Notes: generated by a model not told the origin, from the letters alone. A DNA stretch of 64,000 nucleotides from Solenopsis invicta (GCF_016802725.1 NC_052671.1:21495728-21559727), one strand, 5' to 3'. Shown: positions 22,643 to 32,543, numbered from the stretch's first letter. A program made the numbers and translations.

Positions 22643-24186
22643 TATAATATTTATGTAATATTGAAAAAAATTAAATTATTTTAATATTACAAATATATTA
22701 CGATTTTAGAGGAGAAGGTGGTATTATAATAACCCATTTATATTTTATACAACATCTTTGTTAAATTAATATTTTATATTGAAACTTAATAAATATATTC
22801 ATGAGTGTTATTAAATAACTTCTAGATTCAAAGTTATGACATATTTATAACATTGGACATTCGTAAAATCTACACCAAATAATGATTTGAAAGTGAACAG
22901 GGATGATAATATAGCCCTACTATGAGGATTGTTCGCGATCGATTCAGTTAAAGCAAAATTCAATCTTATTGTATTCACATTTAAATTTTGTAAATAATTA
23001 TTTCTTCAAAATATCGTTTGGTTAATTAGTCATTTAAGAATTGTTTACTCGCATATTATTGCTATAACAAAAATTCATCCTCATGTATTCAAATTTTCCT
23101 TGTTCTTTCATAAACAGTTAATTGTTTACGACCGATATTCGGTCAACACAGAGTCAAATCCAAGTTCGTTCTTCTTGCGTTCACGTGTATCTCGGCAACA
23201 AGTCAGCGGTTGCAATCGCGAAAAATATTTACCTGTTTGTCAAAATCCATTCTGTCACGGTCGCCGTTGGTAATTATTAGAGAAGCTGCGGCCAATGTTA
23301 TAATTTCTCGCGCAAAATCTCTACCTCCGACTTGCTTTCGTCGAACGGTCGCTCCGCCGTCGATCGTCAAAATCTTACACCGGTTTCTCAGATTCGGAAA
23401 AGACTTCGAGCGAAGCGGTCAAAATCTCGTCGTGTGAAAACGTGAGCATCCAAAATCGATTTGACATTATCAAGCGGGTTTTAGCCAATATTGTGCGGCT
23501 TTGAACAATTACGTTATTAAAAATTGATTTATCACGAGTACTTTGTGTGCCTGTGATAAAGATATTAAAGACCTATTTCAATTCTCACATTCGTGAGCGT
23601 TTCTAAATTCCAGTCAATTCCTACTCCCGCTCATCCATATCTCACGGATCATTGAATCGCTACCGACTTTTTGCGCTCTTGATCAGTTTATTTAACATCT
23701 CTTTCTCCCCCAATCGCGGTCATCGTCAACATCGTTCTAGTCGGCCGTATACGTCAACAGTATACGCATCTCTTTCTCGTGCTCACTCGAATGATACCGG
23801 CATCAAGTTCGCACACGCAACCTTTCTTCGTCGTGCAAGCGGACAAGTATAATTTTAAAAAAAAAATTAGTTTTAATTTTAAAGTACAGTGTTTTGTTAG
23901 AAAATTATATATTAATCAAAATAAAAAGAAAATAATACGGAATATATGCAAATGTACGTAAGCTTTCTGTATATAAACTGCAGTAATGAAAAATTATAAT
24001 ATAATGTAAACTATAAATAAAAAATAAAATTACATTCAATTTATTGAATAATTTCTTCGCTATAAAAATTTTGAAAAAGAAACCTGTTTAGACATTTCGT
24101 AAGGGCCCACATTAGCAAAATCTTATTGTTTAAATTTATTTAATTTGAAATACGTATAACCAAATGAAAAGTTAAAAACCATTTGT
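22643..24186. other. Intronic sequence, mostly unassigned
   Basis: AT-rich outside 23150-23860, which is richer in GC and CpG. On the minus strand 23420-23233 there is one open stretch (RNRCKILTIDGGATVRRK, later FAREIITLAAASLIITNGD) ending in a good donor, gtaaat. It has no recognisable domain, and a coding exon here would fall between two integrin exons that already join in phase. Not called as a gene. Confidence 0.4.
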
Positions 24187-24290
24187 GTGTACGGTGCGGT
24201 GCAATGATTCGTGCAAGTAAATAAATATAGTATATGCTAGACTTATTTGTTTACCCGCACGAATCATTGTACCGCACTGTATACATGCAT
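24187..24290. repeat. About 100-bp hairpin with 42-bp arms
   Basis: TGTGTACGGTGCGGTGCAAT and following bases pair with the 3' arm (...ATTGTACCGCACTGTATACA). Most of the differences between arms are G-U compatible. Probably a tiny MITE; a small-RNA precursor is the alternative. Confidence 0.65.
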
Positions 24291-25031
24291 TTATGTAATA
24301 ATACGCCCGAGTTTAAGAAGAATAAGGAAGTGTGCGTAATTAAATATTAAAATACAGAGGAATATGTCAATACTAGCACTCCATTTTGTTTTTGAACAAA
24401 TTTTAAATAATATTTCTTAAACAAAAGTTAAAAGTAAAACTTTAAAAACATAAATACAAACTAGAAAGTGTCTTCTGTCAGATACAATTTTTATAATACT
24501 TTTATATTTTGTTATAATTAAGGTATTTTGTATTTTATATTAATTGAAATAATATAATACGCATCTAGCTCATGTTAGTAATCAATAATCATCAGAAATT
24601 AATAGGCTAAATAACGAACAAACAACAAAATTATTTTAATTACATATATGTGTATTTAATAAATTCGGACCGAATTAAAAATAGTAACTTTTTATATATA
24701 ATAATAAGGAACCGATAGGGACTTCTGTTTCCGGTAGCGAGAGTGATAGTCGTGTGCTTGTAAAATGTGTTTGGTGAGATTGTGTTTTTTGAGAAGAAGG
24801 AGGGCAGGATTGAAGCGCGAGGGGGTGAAGGGACAGAGAAGTAGCAGGTGGAGTTGTGAGAATAGGGGTTAGGGCAGGAGTAAGGGAATAGTGAGACAGG
24901 AGTGATAGTAGGGTTGGGACGGGATTTAGAGGTTAGACGGGAGAGCAGGTATAGAGAGTAGAGAGGAAGCAGAAAAGAAGGAGGGTAGCGACATTGGGCG
25001 GTAGAAGTGAGAAGCATAGCAGGAGAGAGTA
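24291..25031. other. AT-rich intron, then an AG-rich segment
   Basis: 24291-24720 shows nothing. 24720-25030 is strongly A/G rich on the + strand, like the ORF1/leader parts of the AG-rich non-LTR elements, and its start (AAGGAACCGATA) recurs near 35789. Probably a decayed piece of such an element. No open frame recognised. Confidence 0.4.
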
Positions 25032-25367
25032 GGGGAGACTCGGACAAAAGGCATCACCCGGGCAAAAAAAAAACTCGAAACAATTTTTTTTCTATTAATA
25101 TCAGGAAGTTGGTAACACTGCCATTCGATAGTGCTGCGAATGCGGAATATTTTGCAACCATAAAACTTCCAACAGCTTGGCGTGAACGTTATTTATGTTA
25201 CACAATGTGTTTATGTGCTATCATTGTTCGAGATTTACGTTTTTTAACGTTCGAATGATTTGAAGACTATAACTGCTACGAAAGTAAGTAATATATCAAA
25301 TAAGGAAATTTTGTCTAGTTTCAGAAAATACCAAAGTTATTTTGCATAAATTAATTAGTGATAGCAT

Positions 25368-26366
25368 TGTGATTTACCGACTTTCCGCGCGCGGATCAGC
25401 TCGTCGGGTTCCCGGCGCGAGGCCGCGGAAAGGGTTCGACGCGGAAGAAAGGAAGGTTGGCAGAACGGCTTCGAATAACACTCGACGCGAGTTCGAGTTT
25501 TAATCGTGGATTATACAAGTTTATTTCTTAACTACTAGGTACACGTTTGCGCTATTTACAGATATATACATTTACTACGGCGGGGTAGGCGCGATTCCGG
25601 GGCGGGGATGCGGTCCCCGCGGTCGGTGCGTCGTGCTCCGGCGACGCAGTAGGCGTGGCTTACGGTGCCGTTCGCGGTTCGGGCCGGTGAGACGCGATTG
25701 TCCTAGGCGGAGTGGATTCCCGCACGGTCTCGCGGTTTTCGCGACGGGGATCGTCGCCGGTAGGCTGGACGCGCGACACCCTGTCAAGTACCTTGACCCG
25801 GGACCCCGAACACGGCGGTCGCGGTTTTGGTAGGTGTCGCGGGGAGAGGAGGATAGCCTCCGGTTTACCGGTGGCCGGCTCGCGGACCGAGACTCGTGGT
25901 CTTCGGTTCGTGGAGGCTGGTAACTATGCAAAGGAGTTGCGTCGGAGGCGGAGTACTCTCTCGCCGCGGCCAAGCACGCTTCGACCGGGTTTCCGACTTC
26001 GGGAGCAGGATATTGCCGACGCAGCGGACCGTGATCGGGAGGCTGGTCGGTGGCAGAGTGTCGTTTCTCGTCGCGGTGGCCCTATTTATACCGAGCGACT
26101 CCGCTCGCCTCCGTTATCTTTCTCGGCGCTTGACGGCGGAGTCGTCGGGGAAGGGAGAACCGCGTGTTGTCTGAGAGCGCGTGCGCGCCGACTCAGCGCG
26201 TGCGATGGCTCGGCGCGTGTCTTCTGGCGATGTCTATCGCCAGGCGGTATCGCAATCTTTGGATGGTTTAAAAGTGGGTGCCCGCGGCACCCCCGGTTAT
26301 GGCCCGGCGGCCTTTTCGGCTGGTGTTTGCCGTGGCAATGCTTTCTCTATGGGGTGCATCGTCACA
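25368..26366 (-). repeat. 3' LTR of the Lys-primed Gypsy
   Basis: On the + strand it begins TGTGATTTACCGAC and ends GCATCGTCACA. Preceded (in transcript sense) by the polypurine tract at 26367-26381. Confidence 0.95.
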
Positions 26367-26381
26367 TCACCCCCTCCCTTA
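26367..26381 (-). promoter_or_regulatory. Polypurine tract
   Basis: Minus strand AAGGGAGGGGGTGA directly before the 3' LTR; the purine run primes plus-strand DNA synthesis. Confidence 0.8.
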
Positions 26382-26424
26382 GGAAGTGCCTGAATTTGAG
26401 GCACGAGGCATTGGCGTCCCCTCG

Positions 26425-26937
26425 TTACTTCGGCGGAATTTCCCGGACGCGGCGTACGCTTCCGTCGTGGTTGAAGCGTACGTGCCACCGCTTTCCTCCT
26501 GAGCGGGTCTTCCATTCTCGTGCGCGGTGGGCAGCGAAGTGTGGCACGCTGATCCGGTGCCCCGGCTCGACCTCCACTTCAATCGGCGGAGGTGGTAACG
26601 GCCCCATAACTCGCGCTGGTTCGAGTGTTGGATGCGGCGGCGGTGTTGCCGTAGGTGGTCGACGGGGTTTCGGCCGTGCGGTCGGTGGATTGGTCAGCCA
26701 CTTCATTTTGGCCTGGTTCCGTCGATCGGAGGGCTGGACGAGACGTCCTCCCTTCTGGCCGGCTATCGCGATGCTGCGCGGGATCTCTGCCGCCGCTGTT
26801 TGTGGTGGCGGGGTCGGCTGACGAAGCCGGAGCTGGCTCCAGGCCGGATCGATCCCCGGATTTGCCGGATCGTACTCCTCGTACTCTGCCAGGAGTTGGT
26901 TGATTTCGCCGATGATCTCTTGCTCGGTGCGATCCAT
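26425..26937 (-). CDS. Third ORF of the Lys-primed Gypsy, unknown function
   Basis: A 170-residue frame beginning MDRTEQEIIGEINQLLAEYE, with a Pro-rich middle (PPPHPTLEP, MGPLPPPPIEVEVEPGH) and a basic C-terminus (KRWHVRFNHDGSVRRVREI). It lies between the pol stop (27015) and the polypurine tract, in a different frame from pol, with an in-frame stop upstream of the chosen Met. No signal peptide or membrane segment is visible, so it is not an obvious envelope gene. It would need a spliced or re-initiated message. Alternative: a chance frame in GC-rich DNA, but the Trp and Phe-rich tail and its length argue against that. Confidence 0.5.
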   Translation of the reverse strand: MDRTEQEIIGEINQLLAEYEEYDPANPGIDPAWSQLRLRQPTPPPQTAAAEIPRSIAIAGQKGGRLVQPSDRRNQAKMKWLTNPPTARPKPRRPPTATPPPHPTLEPARVMGPLPPPPIEVEVEPGHRISVPHFAAHRAREWKTRSGGKRWHVRFNHDGSVRRVREIPPK

Positions 26938-27014
26938 CTCGTTGAGCGGTCGTTTCGCAAGTAACGGTTTGTCGAGGGGTTTCGACTTTGGCTGTCGTTA
27001 CGGTGAGCCTCTGT

Positions 27015-30000
27015 TTATGCCTCTCCGCCCGAGTCATCTCCGTTATTATTGTTTGGTTGCTCGTCCTCGGTTTCCTCTCCGGGATCGGTTGCTTCGTTGT
27101 CGGTGTCTCCCCTCCTGTCGGTCTCGCGAGGTGCCGGTTTTAAATCTTGTACGTGCACGTGCCATCGTCCGCGCCTGTCGCGCAGGTCGAAGATCACGGG
27201 CGAGATTTTGTTGCATACCTCGAGGGGCCCTCGGAACTTCGGTGCCAATTTGGCATTGAACGCGGCGGCTTTGTTGGACAGGGGGTGCTCCCTCTTCCAT
27301 ACCCACTCGCCTATCTCTGGCTGCCATGGGCGACGGCGGAGGTTGTAGTATTTTTGTTGTTTTTGGAAAGCGCGTGCGAGGTGAATGCGTACTAGGTCAT
27401 GGGCCTCCTCGAGGTAGCGTCGTGTATCGTCCGGCGGTGGGGTGGGAGGCGGCGTCGCTTCGCCGACGCGCGCGGGGGTGAATATTTCTCGCCCGAGATT
27501 TAGGAACGCCGGTGTGTAGCCGGTTGCCTCGTGTCGCGCCGTATTGTATGCCAGTTGTAGTTCGGGGATTCTTTCGTCCCAGTTGCGGTGATCGCGGTCT
27601 ACGTACTGTGCGATCATTGTCTTGACCACGCGGTTCGTTCTTTCTACTGGGTTACAATGCGGCGCGTGAGTCGGCGTGCACACATGTCGGATGCGATAGG
27701 CGTGTAGGAGTTCTCTTAGTTGTTTTGATTTCAGCTGTGTTCCGTTATCGGAGATGATGCTCTCCGGGCATCCGTGGCGCAGTAAGACTTGTTCCGCGAT
27801 GCCGCGCGTTACGGCGGGAGCTGTTGCTTGCCGGAGGGGTCGTAGTTCGGCCCATTTTGAAAATCGGTCCTGCATGACCAGCAGCCACGTGTGGCCTTTC
27901 CTGGAGCGGGGGAGGGGTCCTACAAGGTCTACGGTGACCTGTTGCCAAAGCCGCGTGACATTTGTTGCGTGCATGTTCCCCGCCGGTCTGCGCTGTTCCA
28001 CTTTGTGTTGCAGGCAGTTCTCGCATTTTCGGACGTATGCGGCGATTTCTCGGAACATGCCCGGCCAATAGTACGTCTGGGCGATGCGCGCGATTGTCTT
28101 AGCTACGCCGAGGTGGCCTGCGGTGGCGTCGTCATGATTCCGACGGAGGATTTCCGGTCGTTCGTTGCGCGGCACGCAACGCTTCCATTGCTCCTCGGCC
28201 GGTGACTCGTTAAAGTCTAGGCTGTGCAGCACGTGGCGGTACAGCCTCCCCTCGCGGATCGCGAAGTCGGGTTGCGCGGCGGGATTTTCTTGTGCGGCGA
28301 GTAACGCGCGCCTGTACCAGCGGTCCGGTGGGACGAGATTTGCCGCGGCGCTGGTGGGTTGCCGTGATAAGGCGTCCGCGACGCGGTTCAGCGTGCCTTT
28401 CCGATACTTAATCTCGACGTCGTATTGTTGTAGCTCGAACGCCCACCGTCCCAGCCGTCCGGTGGGCGTGTCGAGCTTCTGTAGCCACCGTAGTGACTGG
28501 TGGTCTGTGACGACGGTGAAAGGGTACCCCTCAAGGTACTCGCGCATCCGGCGGATACCCCAGATCACGGCCAGGCACTCGAGCTCGGTGGCGCTGTAAT
28601 TTCGTTCGGCTTGGTTTAGAGTTCGGCTTGCGTAGGCTATCACGCGTTCGCCTTCGGGAAAGAATTGCGTTAACACGACTCCGAGGCCGGTGTTGCTCGC
28701 GTCGGTTTGCAGTACGAACCGCCTGGAAAAGTCGGGGCAGGTCAGCACGGGGGCCGCGGTGAGCGTGCGCTTTAGCGCTTGAAACGCGGCCTGTTCCTCG
28801 GCCCCCCACTTCCACCTTGCGTGTTTTCTCGTTAGCGCGGTTAGCGGCGCAGCCACGGTGGCGAAGTCTTGGATGAACCGACGGTACCACGAGGCGACGC
28901 CGAGAAACTGTCGGACCTGCTTGACGGTAGCGGGTGGCGGCCAGTCGGTCACGGCTTTGACCTTTTCGGGGTCGGTGCGGATACCGTTCCTGTCGACGAT
29001 GTGACCGAGGTATTTGAGCTGCTCCACGCAGAACCGGCATTTTTCCGGGTTGATCCGCAGCTTGGCTTCTCGGAGCCGGCGGAAAACTTCGCGTAACGTC
29101 TGCAGGTGTTCCTCGAACGTGGCGCTGACGACGATGATGTCGTCGAGGTAGACCAGTACGCGCGGCTTGAGGTCGGGTTCGAGCACGGAATCGAGCAGCC
29201 GTTGAAAGGTGGCGGGCGCGGAGTGCAGGCCGAACGGCATGACTTTGAATTGAAACAGTCCCTTGCCGGGTACTGTGAACGCGGTGATTGGTCGGCTCGC
29301 GGGGGATAATGGCACTTGCCAGTATCCGCTTTTTAAGTCTAGCGTGGATGGAAAACGAGCGCCGCGTAGCTTGTCGAGCGTAGCGGGGATCTGGGGGAGC
29401 GGGTACGCGTCTGGTTCGGTCGCATCGTTGACGCGACGGAAGTCGATGCAAAATCGGAACTTGCCGTCTTTCTTGCGCACTATTACGATGGGGGAGCTCC
29501 ACGGGCTTCGCGATCGCTCTATGACGCCGTCGTCGAGCATTGCCGTGACTTCGGCGTCGATCACGGCCTGCATGGCGGGGTTTCGCGGTCGGTACCGCTG
29601 TTTAATTGGCTCGCGGTCTGGTTTCAGCCGGATGACGTGCTGCGTTACTGTCGTCGGGCCGGCCACGCCCGCGAACCGCGCGAGTTCGGTCGCGAGGAGG
29701 CGGCTCAGCTCGGCTGATTCGGTAGGCGTGAGCAACGTGGACACGTGGGTCACAGCGTGATTCTCTTCGCGGCCCCGCAGCCCGGCGGGGGGGATAGGTA
29801 TGGGCGCGCCTACTTTTGCCCACGCGTTTATGCCGAGGAGCATGGCGGTTTTCATGCGTGGCATTACGCGGAATTTGTGCTGGATGTGCCGGTGGCCGAT
29901 TGTCACGGTCAGATGTACGTGGCCGGGCAGGTCCACCGACTGACCGTCGGCCAGCTGTACGGTGTTACTCGCGCGCTGTATCTTAAAGCCGCTCGCTTCG

Positions 30001-30245
30001 GCGTGGCGGGCGGTGGCGAGGTTAATAAACGACACCTCCGATCCGGTGTCGAGAAGTGCCGTGAAGTCCTGGTCGTGCACGCGCACGGTTAAGTGCGGCC
30101 GGGGCGTAAATTTTATTCGGAGGACCGGGGGTCGGCCGGAGTGTCGCCGGTCCTGGCGCCGTTTCCCGTCGGCGGATGGCAGTCGCGGGTCAGCACGCCG
30201 TCTTTGCCGCATTGCGAGCAAAATTTGCGCGGCAATCGGCGGCAC
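27015..30245 (-). CDS. Gypsy Pol polyprotein: protease, RT, RNase H, integrase
   Basis: 1076 codons without a break, first Met at 30245 but really entered by -1 frameshift from gag near 30161. Domains by residue: aspartic protease LLDTGSEVSF at 64-73; reverse transcriptase about 220-400 with motif A LDLKSGYW and catalytic YLDD at 367-370; RNase H with DAS at 515, ELEC near 555 and a VTDHQSL Asp near 581; integrase zinc site H704, H711, C741, C744 and catalytic Asp773, Asp833, Glu868 (ISDNGTQ, NPVERTN); then a C-terminal GPLEV-type segment and an acidic tail. It would make and insert the DNA copy of the element. All catalytic residues are present, so the enzyme looks functional. Confidence 0.96.
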   Translation of the reverse strand: MPPIAAQILLAMRQRRRADPRLPSADGKRRQDRRHSGRPPVLRIKFTPRPHLTVRVHDQDFTALLDTGSEVSFINLATARHAEASGFKIQRASNTVQLADGQSVDLPGHVHLTVTIGHRHIQHKFRVMPRMKTAMLLGINAWAKVGAPIPIPPAGLRGREENHAVTHVSTLLTPTESAELSRLLATELARFAGVAGPTTVTQHVIRLKPDREPIKQRYRPRNPAMQAVIDAEVTAMLDDGVIERSRSPWSSPIVIVRKKDGKFRFCIDFRRVNDATEPDAYPLPQIPATLDKLRGARFPSTLDLKSGYWQVPLSPASRPITAFTVPGKGLFQFKVMPFGLHSAPATFQRLLDSVLEPDLKPRVLVYLDDIIVVSATFEEHLQTLREVFRRLREAKLRINPEKCRFCVEQLKYLGHIVDRNGIRTDPEKVKAVTDWPPPATVKQVRQFLGVASWYRRFIQDFATVAAPLTALTRKHARWKWGAEEQAAFQALKRTLTAAPVLTCPDFSRRFVLQTDASNTGLGVVLTQFFPEGERVIAYASRTLNQAERNYSATELECLAVIWGIRRMREYLEGYPFTVVTDHQSLRWLQKLDTPTGRLGRWAFELQQYDVEIKYRKGTLNRVADALSRQPTSAAANLVPPDRWYRRALLAAQENPAAQPDFAIREGRLYRHVLHSLDFNESPAEEQWKRCVPRNERPEILRRNHDDATAGHLGVAKTIARIAQTYYWPGMFREIAAYVRKCENCLQHKVEQRRPAGNMHATNVTRLWQQVTVDLVGPLPRSRKGHTWLLVMQDRFSKWAELRPLRQATAPAVTRGIAEQVLLRHGCPESIISDNGTQLKSKQLRELLHAYRIRHVCTPTHAPHCNPVERTNRVVKTMIAQYVDRDHRNWDERIPELQLAYNTARHEATGYTPAFLNLGREIFTPARVGEATPPPTPPPDDTRRYLEEAHDLVRIHLARAFQKQQKYYNLRRRPWQPEIGEWVWKREHPLSNKAAAFNAKLAPKFRGPLEVCNKISPVIFDLRDRRGRWHVHVQDLKPAPRETDRRGDTDNEATDPGEETEDEQPNNNNGDDSGGEA

Positions 30246-30970
30246 TCGAAGCGCGTGTGCCCTCGCTGTTTACACCGCCAGCAACACTCGCTTCGATCGT
30301 ACGTTGCGGCGACGGCGGGGTTCTCGCGTGCCGGCGCGTGACTGGAGGGGAGCGCTCGGCAGCGCTCTTGGACGCGTTCGATCTCGACGATGCGTTGGAG
30401 TAGCTCGGCGGGGGTGCGGACGTCGGCCCGTCGCACGTGTAGTTGGAATTCGGGGCGCATGTTGTCGTACAGCTGGTCGACTTTCTCCTCGGTGGAGAAA
30501 CTCTCTGCTCTCCGCATCAAGGAGAGAATCGTCGTCGCGTATTTGAGGTATGGTTCGCCCGGCTTTTGAACGCGGTCGCGTATTTCGCGCAGTAGGTAGC
30601 TCCGGTAGCGCGGTGGCAGGTAGGTTGCCTTGAAATCGCTGACGAAGTCGCGCCATTCGTCCCAAGCGTCTCGCGAGTTTCGGTACCATAAGAGGGCATC
30701 CCCCCTTAATAGTTCTGGCAGCCCCAGCAAGACCTGATGATCCGAGAAATCGTAGCCGGCTCGCAATTCCTCGACCCGCTCCAGGAAACCCCAGGGGTCC
30801 CTCCCGTCAAACTGTACTCCCCACTTCCGCATTTGATTCATAATTTTAGCGGGGGTGGACCCGTCCGAGAGTCCGTTGGCGGTGGTGGGGGTTGCGTGAT
30901 GCAGGGTGAGTCGCGGCGGGCGAAGGAGCGTCAGCGTTGGTGCGGGGGTTGCGGTGGAGGTCGCCGTTAG
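30113..30970 (-). CDS. Gypsy Gag: capsid and nucleocapsid
   Basis: Met at 30841 starts MNQMRKWGVQFDGRDPWGFL, a Gag capsid start; the frame is open upstream to beyond 31020 through a Pro/Thr-rich linker, so the true protein is probably longer and joined to the N-terminal ORF at 31209. The capsid has WRDFVSDFKATYLPPRYRSY and VQKPGEPYLKYATTILSLMR. The first zinc knuckle CWRCKQRGHTRFEC is a proper CCHC; the second (CSQCGKDGVLTRDC) has Val where His is expected. It ends with a stop (TAA) just left of 30115. The -1 site GGGAAAC lies within its last codons. Gag forms the particle that encloses the RNA in the cytoplasm. Confidence 0.88.
   Translation of the reverse strand, partial: LTATSTATPAPTLTLLRPPRLTLHHATPTTANGLSDGSTPAKIMNQMRKWGVQFDGRDPWGFLERVEELRAGYDFSDHQVLLGLPELLRGDALLWYRNSRDAWDEWRDFVSDFKATYLPPRYRSYLLREIRDRVQKPGEPYLKYATTILSLMRRAESFSTEEKVDQLYDNMRPEFQLHVRRADVRTPAELLQRIVEIERVQERCRALPSSHAPARENPAVAATYDRSECCWRCKQRGHTRFECRRLPRKFCSQCGKDGVLTRDCHPPTGNGARTGDTPADPRSSE
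30122..30167 (-). promoter_or_regulatory. Programmed -1 ribosomal frameshift signal, gag to pol
   Basis: In the gag frame the heptamer G GGA AAC is at 30167-30161, followed by a 7-base spacer and a 7-pair stem GGACCGG (30153-30147) with CCGGTCC (30128-30122). Slipping back one base enters the pol frame exactly (codons first at positions of class 2 modulo 3). This is the canonical layout known from retroviral gag-pol. Confidence 0.85.
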
Positions 30971-31209
30971 TGCCGGCGGTCGGGTTGCGGCTGGTTCGGT
31001 CGGTGGGGGAGCGCGGCCGCGCGGAACAGGTCTGGGTTTTCCTCGATATATTGGCTCATGCGTTGCCGTAACGTATCGAGGCTTCCCTCCGTATCTAGCC
31101 CGAGCGTCTCCATCTCTTCGAGAAGGACGTCTTTGTGTAGTTCGTAGATCCAGCTTTTCAGGCCGGCGGCCCTTCCTTTCTTCCGGTCTGGTCCCTGTTC
31201 GGGCGCCAT
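30967..31209 (-). CDS. N-terminal Gag ORF with SAP-like segment
   Basis: 80 codons starting MAPEQGPDRKKGRAAGLKSW; the ATG spans the LTR edge and the first codons are the tRNA primer site itself. Residues 25-60 (LHKDVLLEEMETLGLDTEGS, LDTLRQRMSQYI) look like a SAP-type helix-turn-helix, common at the N-terminus of insect Gypsy Gags. It ends at a stop (30967-30969) in frame class 0, whereas gag is class 1, a -1 offset. Both frames are open through the Pro-rich linker for at least 50 bases. Either an indel separated the two halves in this copy or they are joined by frameshifting; no canonical heptamer was found here. Confidence 0.65.
   Translation of the reverse strand: MAPEQGPDRKKGRAAGLKSWIYELHKDVLLEEMETLGLDTEGSLDTLRQRMSQYIEENPDLFRAAALPHRPNQPQPDRRH
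31191..31208 (-). promoter_or_regulatory. Primer binding site, tRNA-Lys type
   Basis: Minus strand TGGCGCCCGAACAGGGAC directly after the 5' LTR, an 18-base complement to the 3' end of a lysine tRNA (the same sequence as the well-known Lys primer sites of vertebrate retroviruses). Confidence 0.9.
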
Positions 31210-32205
31210 GTGATTTACCGACTTTCCGCGCGCGGATCAGCTCGTCGGGTTCCCGGCGCGAGGCCGCGGAAAGGGTTCGACGCGGGAGAAAGGAAGGTTG
31301 GCAGAACGGCTTCGAATAACAGTCGACGCGAGTTCGAGTTTTAATCGTGGATTATACAAGTTTATTTCTTAACTACTAGGTACACGTTTGCGCTATTTAC
31401 AGATATATACATTTACTACGGCGGGGTAGGCGCGATTCCGGCGGGGATGCGGTCCCCGCGGTCGGTGCGTCGTGCTCCGGCGACGCAGTAGGCGTGGCTT
31501 ACGGTGCCGTTCGCGGTTCGGGCCGGTGAGACGCGATTGTCCTAGGCGGAGTGGATTCCCGCACGGTCTCGCGGTTTTCGCGACGGGGATCGTCGCCGGT
31601 AGGTTGGACGCGCGACACCCTGTCAAGTACCTTGACCCGGGACCCCGAACACGGCGGTCGCGGTTTTGGTGGGTGTCGCGGGGAGAGGAGGATAGCCTCC
31701 GGTTTACCGGTGGCCGGCTCGCGGACCGAGACTCGTGGTCTTCGGTTCGTGGAGGCTGGTAACTATGCAAAGGAGTTGCGTCGGAGGCGGAGTACTCTCT
31801 CGCCGCGGCCAAGCACGCTTCGACCGGGTTTCCGACTTCGGGAGCAGGATATTGCCGACGCAGCGGACCGTGATCGGGAGGTTGGTCGGTGGCAGAGTGT
31901 CGTTTCTCGTCGCGGTGGCCCTATTTATACCGAGCGACTCCGCTCGCCTCCGTTATCTTTCTCGGCGCTTGACGGCGGAGTCGTCGGGGAAGGGAGAACC
32001 GCGTGTTGTCTGAGAGCGCGTGCGCGCCGACTCAGCGCGTGCGATGACTCGGCGCGTGTCTTCTGGCGATGTCTATCGCCAGGCGGTATCGCAATCTTTG
32101 GATGGTTTAAAAGTGGGTGCCCGCGGCACCTCCGGTTATGGCCCGGCGGCCTTTTCGGCTGGTGTTTGCCGTGGCGATGCTTTCTCTATGGGGTGCATCG
32201 TCACA
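31209..32205 (-). repeat. 5' LTR of the Lys-primed Gypsy
   Basis: 997 bp, about 99% like the 3' LTR by eye (about ten differences including one 2-base indel). Confidence 0.95.
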
Positions 32206-32331
32206 GCATTATTTAGTATAAGTAATGAAAGCATGTTGTTTTAGGCAAAAGAAATCGGGCAAAAGGAATCGCTAACACGTTACCTTAGCTTGCATTAATA
32301 GTGTACCTAGGCTACTGGTTTTCATTTTTAG

Positions 32332-32543
32332 ATGGTTTATACCTACAAAAGAAAAACAAATCGTGCGCAGTGGTCTGAAGAACAAATGGACGAAGCGATG
32401 AAAGCAATTTTGGAAAAAAAAGAGTCGATGCAAGCAGCTGCTAAAGAATATGGAATCCCATATTGCACTCTCCGAAAACATTTGATCGTTCCTTTCAAAA
32501 CTATGTTTAATTTTGTTACTTATTTTCAATATCTGTCAGATTA
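32332..32543 (+). pseudogene. psq-type helix-turn-helix fragment of pogo transposase
   Basis: 70 codons: MVYTYKRKTNRAQWSEEQMD, EAMKAILEKKESMQAAAKEYG and IPYCTLRKHL form the HTH_psq fold found at the N-terminus of pogo/Tigger transposases and related DNA-binding proteins. After residue 52 the sequence is unrelated and stops. It lies within pogo-like TIRs, so it is best read as the surviving DNA-binding part of that transposase. Confidence 0.7.

Larger units (their letters stand above)
25368..32205 (-). mobile_element. Young Gypsy-type LTR retrotransposon (tRNA-Lys primer)
   Basis: 6838 bp, two LTRs of 999 and 997 bp differing at about ten positions by eye, 4-bp duplication GCAT (25364-25367, 32206-32209). 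On the minus strand the order is LTR, primer site, gag N-terminal ORF, gag, pol, a small third ORF, polypurine tract, LTR. GC-rich, unlike the host DNA. pol is intact and the only doubtful point is the frame change within gag. It could be recently active. Confidence 0.95.

Noticed and set aside
23233..23420. Possible coding exon on the minus strand with a good donor
   Set aside because: No domain, no clear acceptor or start, and it would sit between integrin exons that already join in phase; RNA evidence would be needed.
25575..26821. Long + strand frames in the left LTR (and the same in the right LTR)
   Set aside because: Antisense to the LTR and shared by both copies because of high GC content; no domains.
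28531..29502. 323-codon minus-strand frame overlapping pol
   Set aside because: Arg/Pro-rich shadow in another frame of the intact pol gene.
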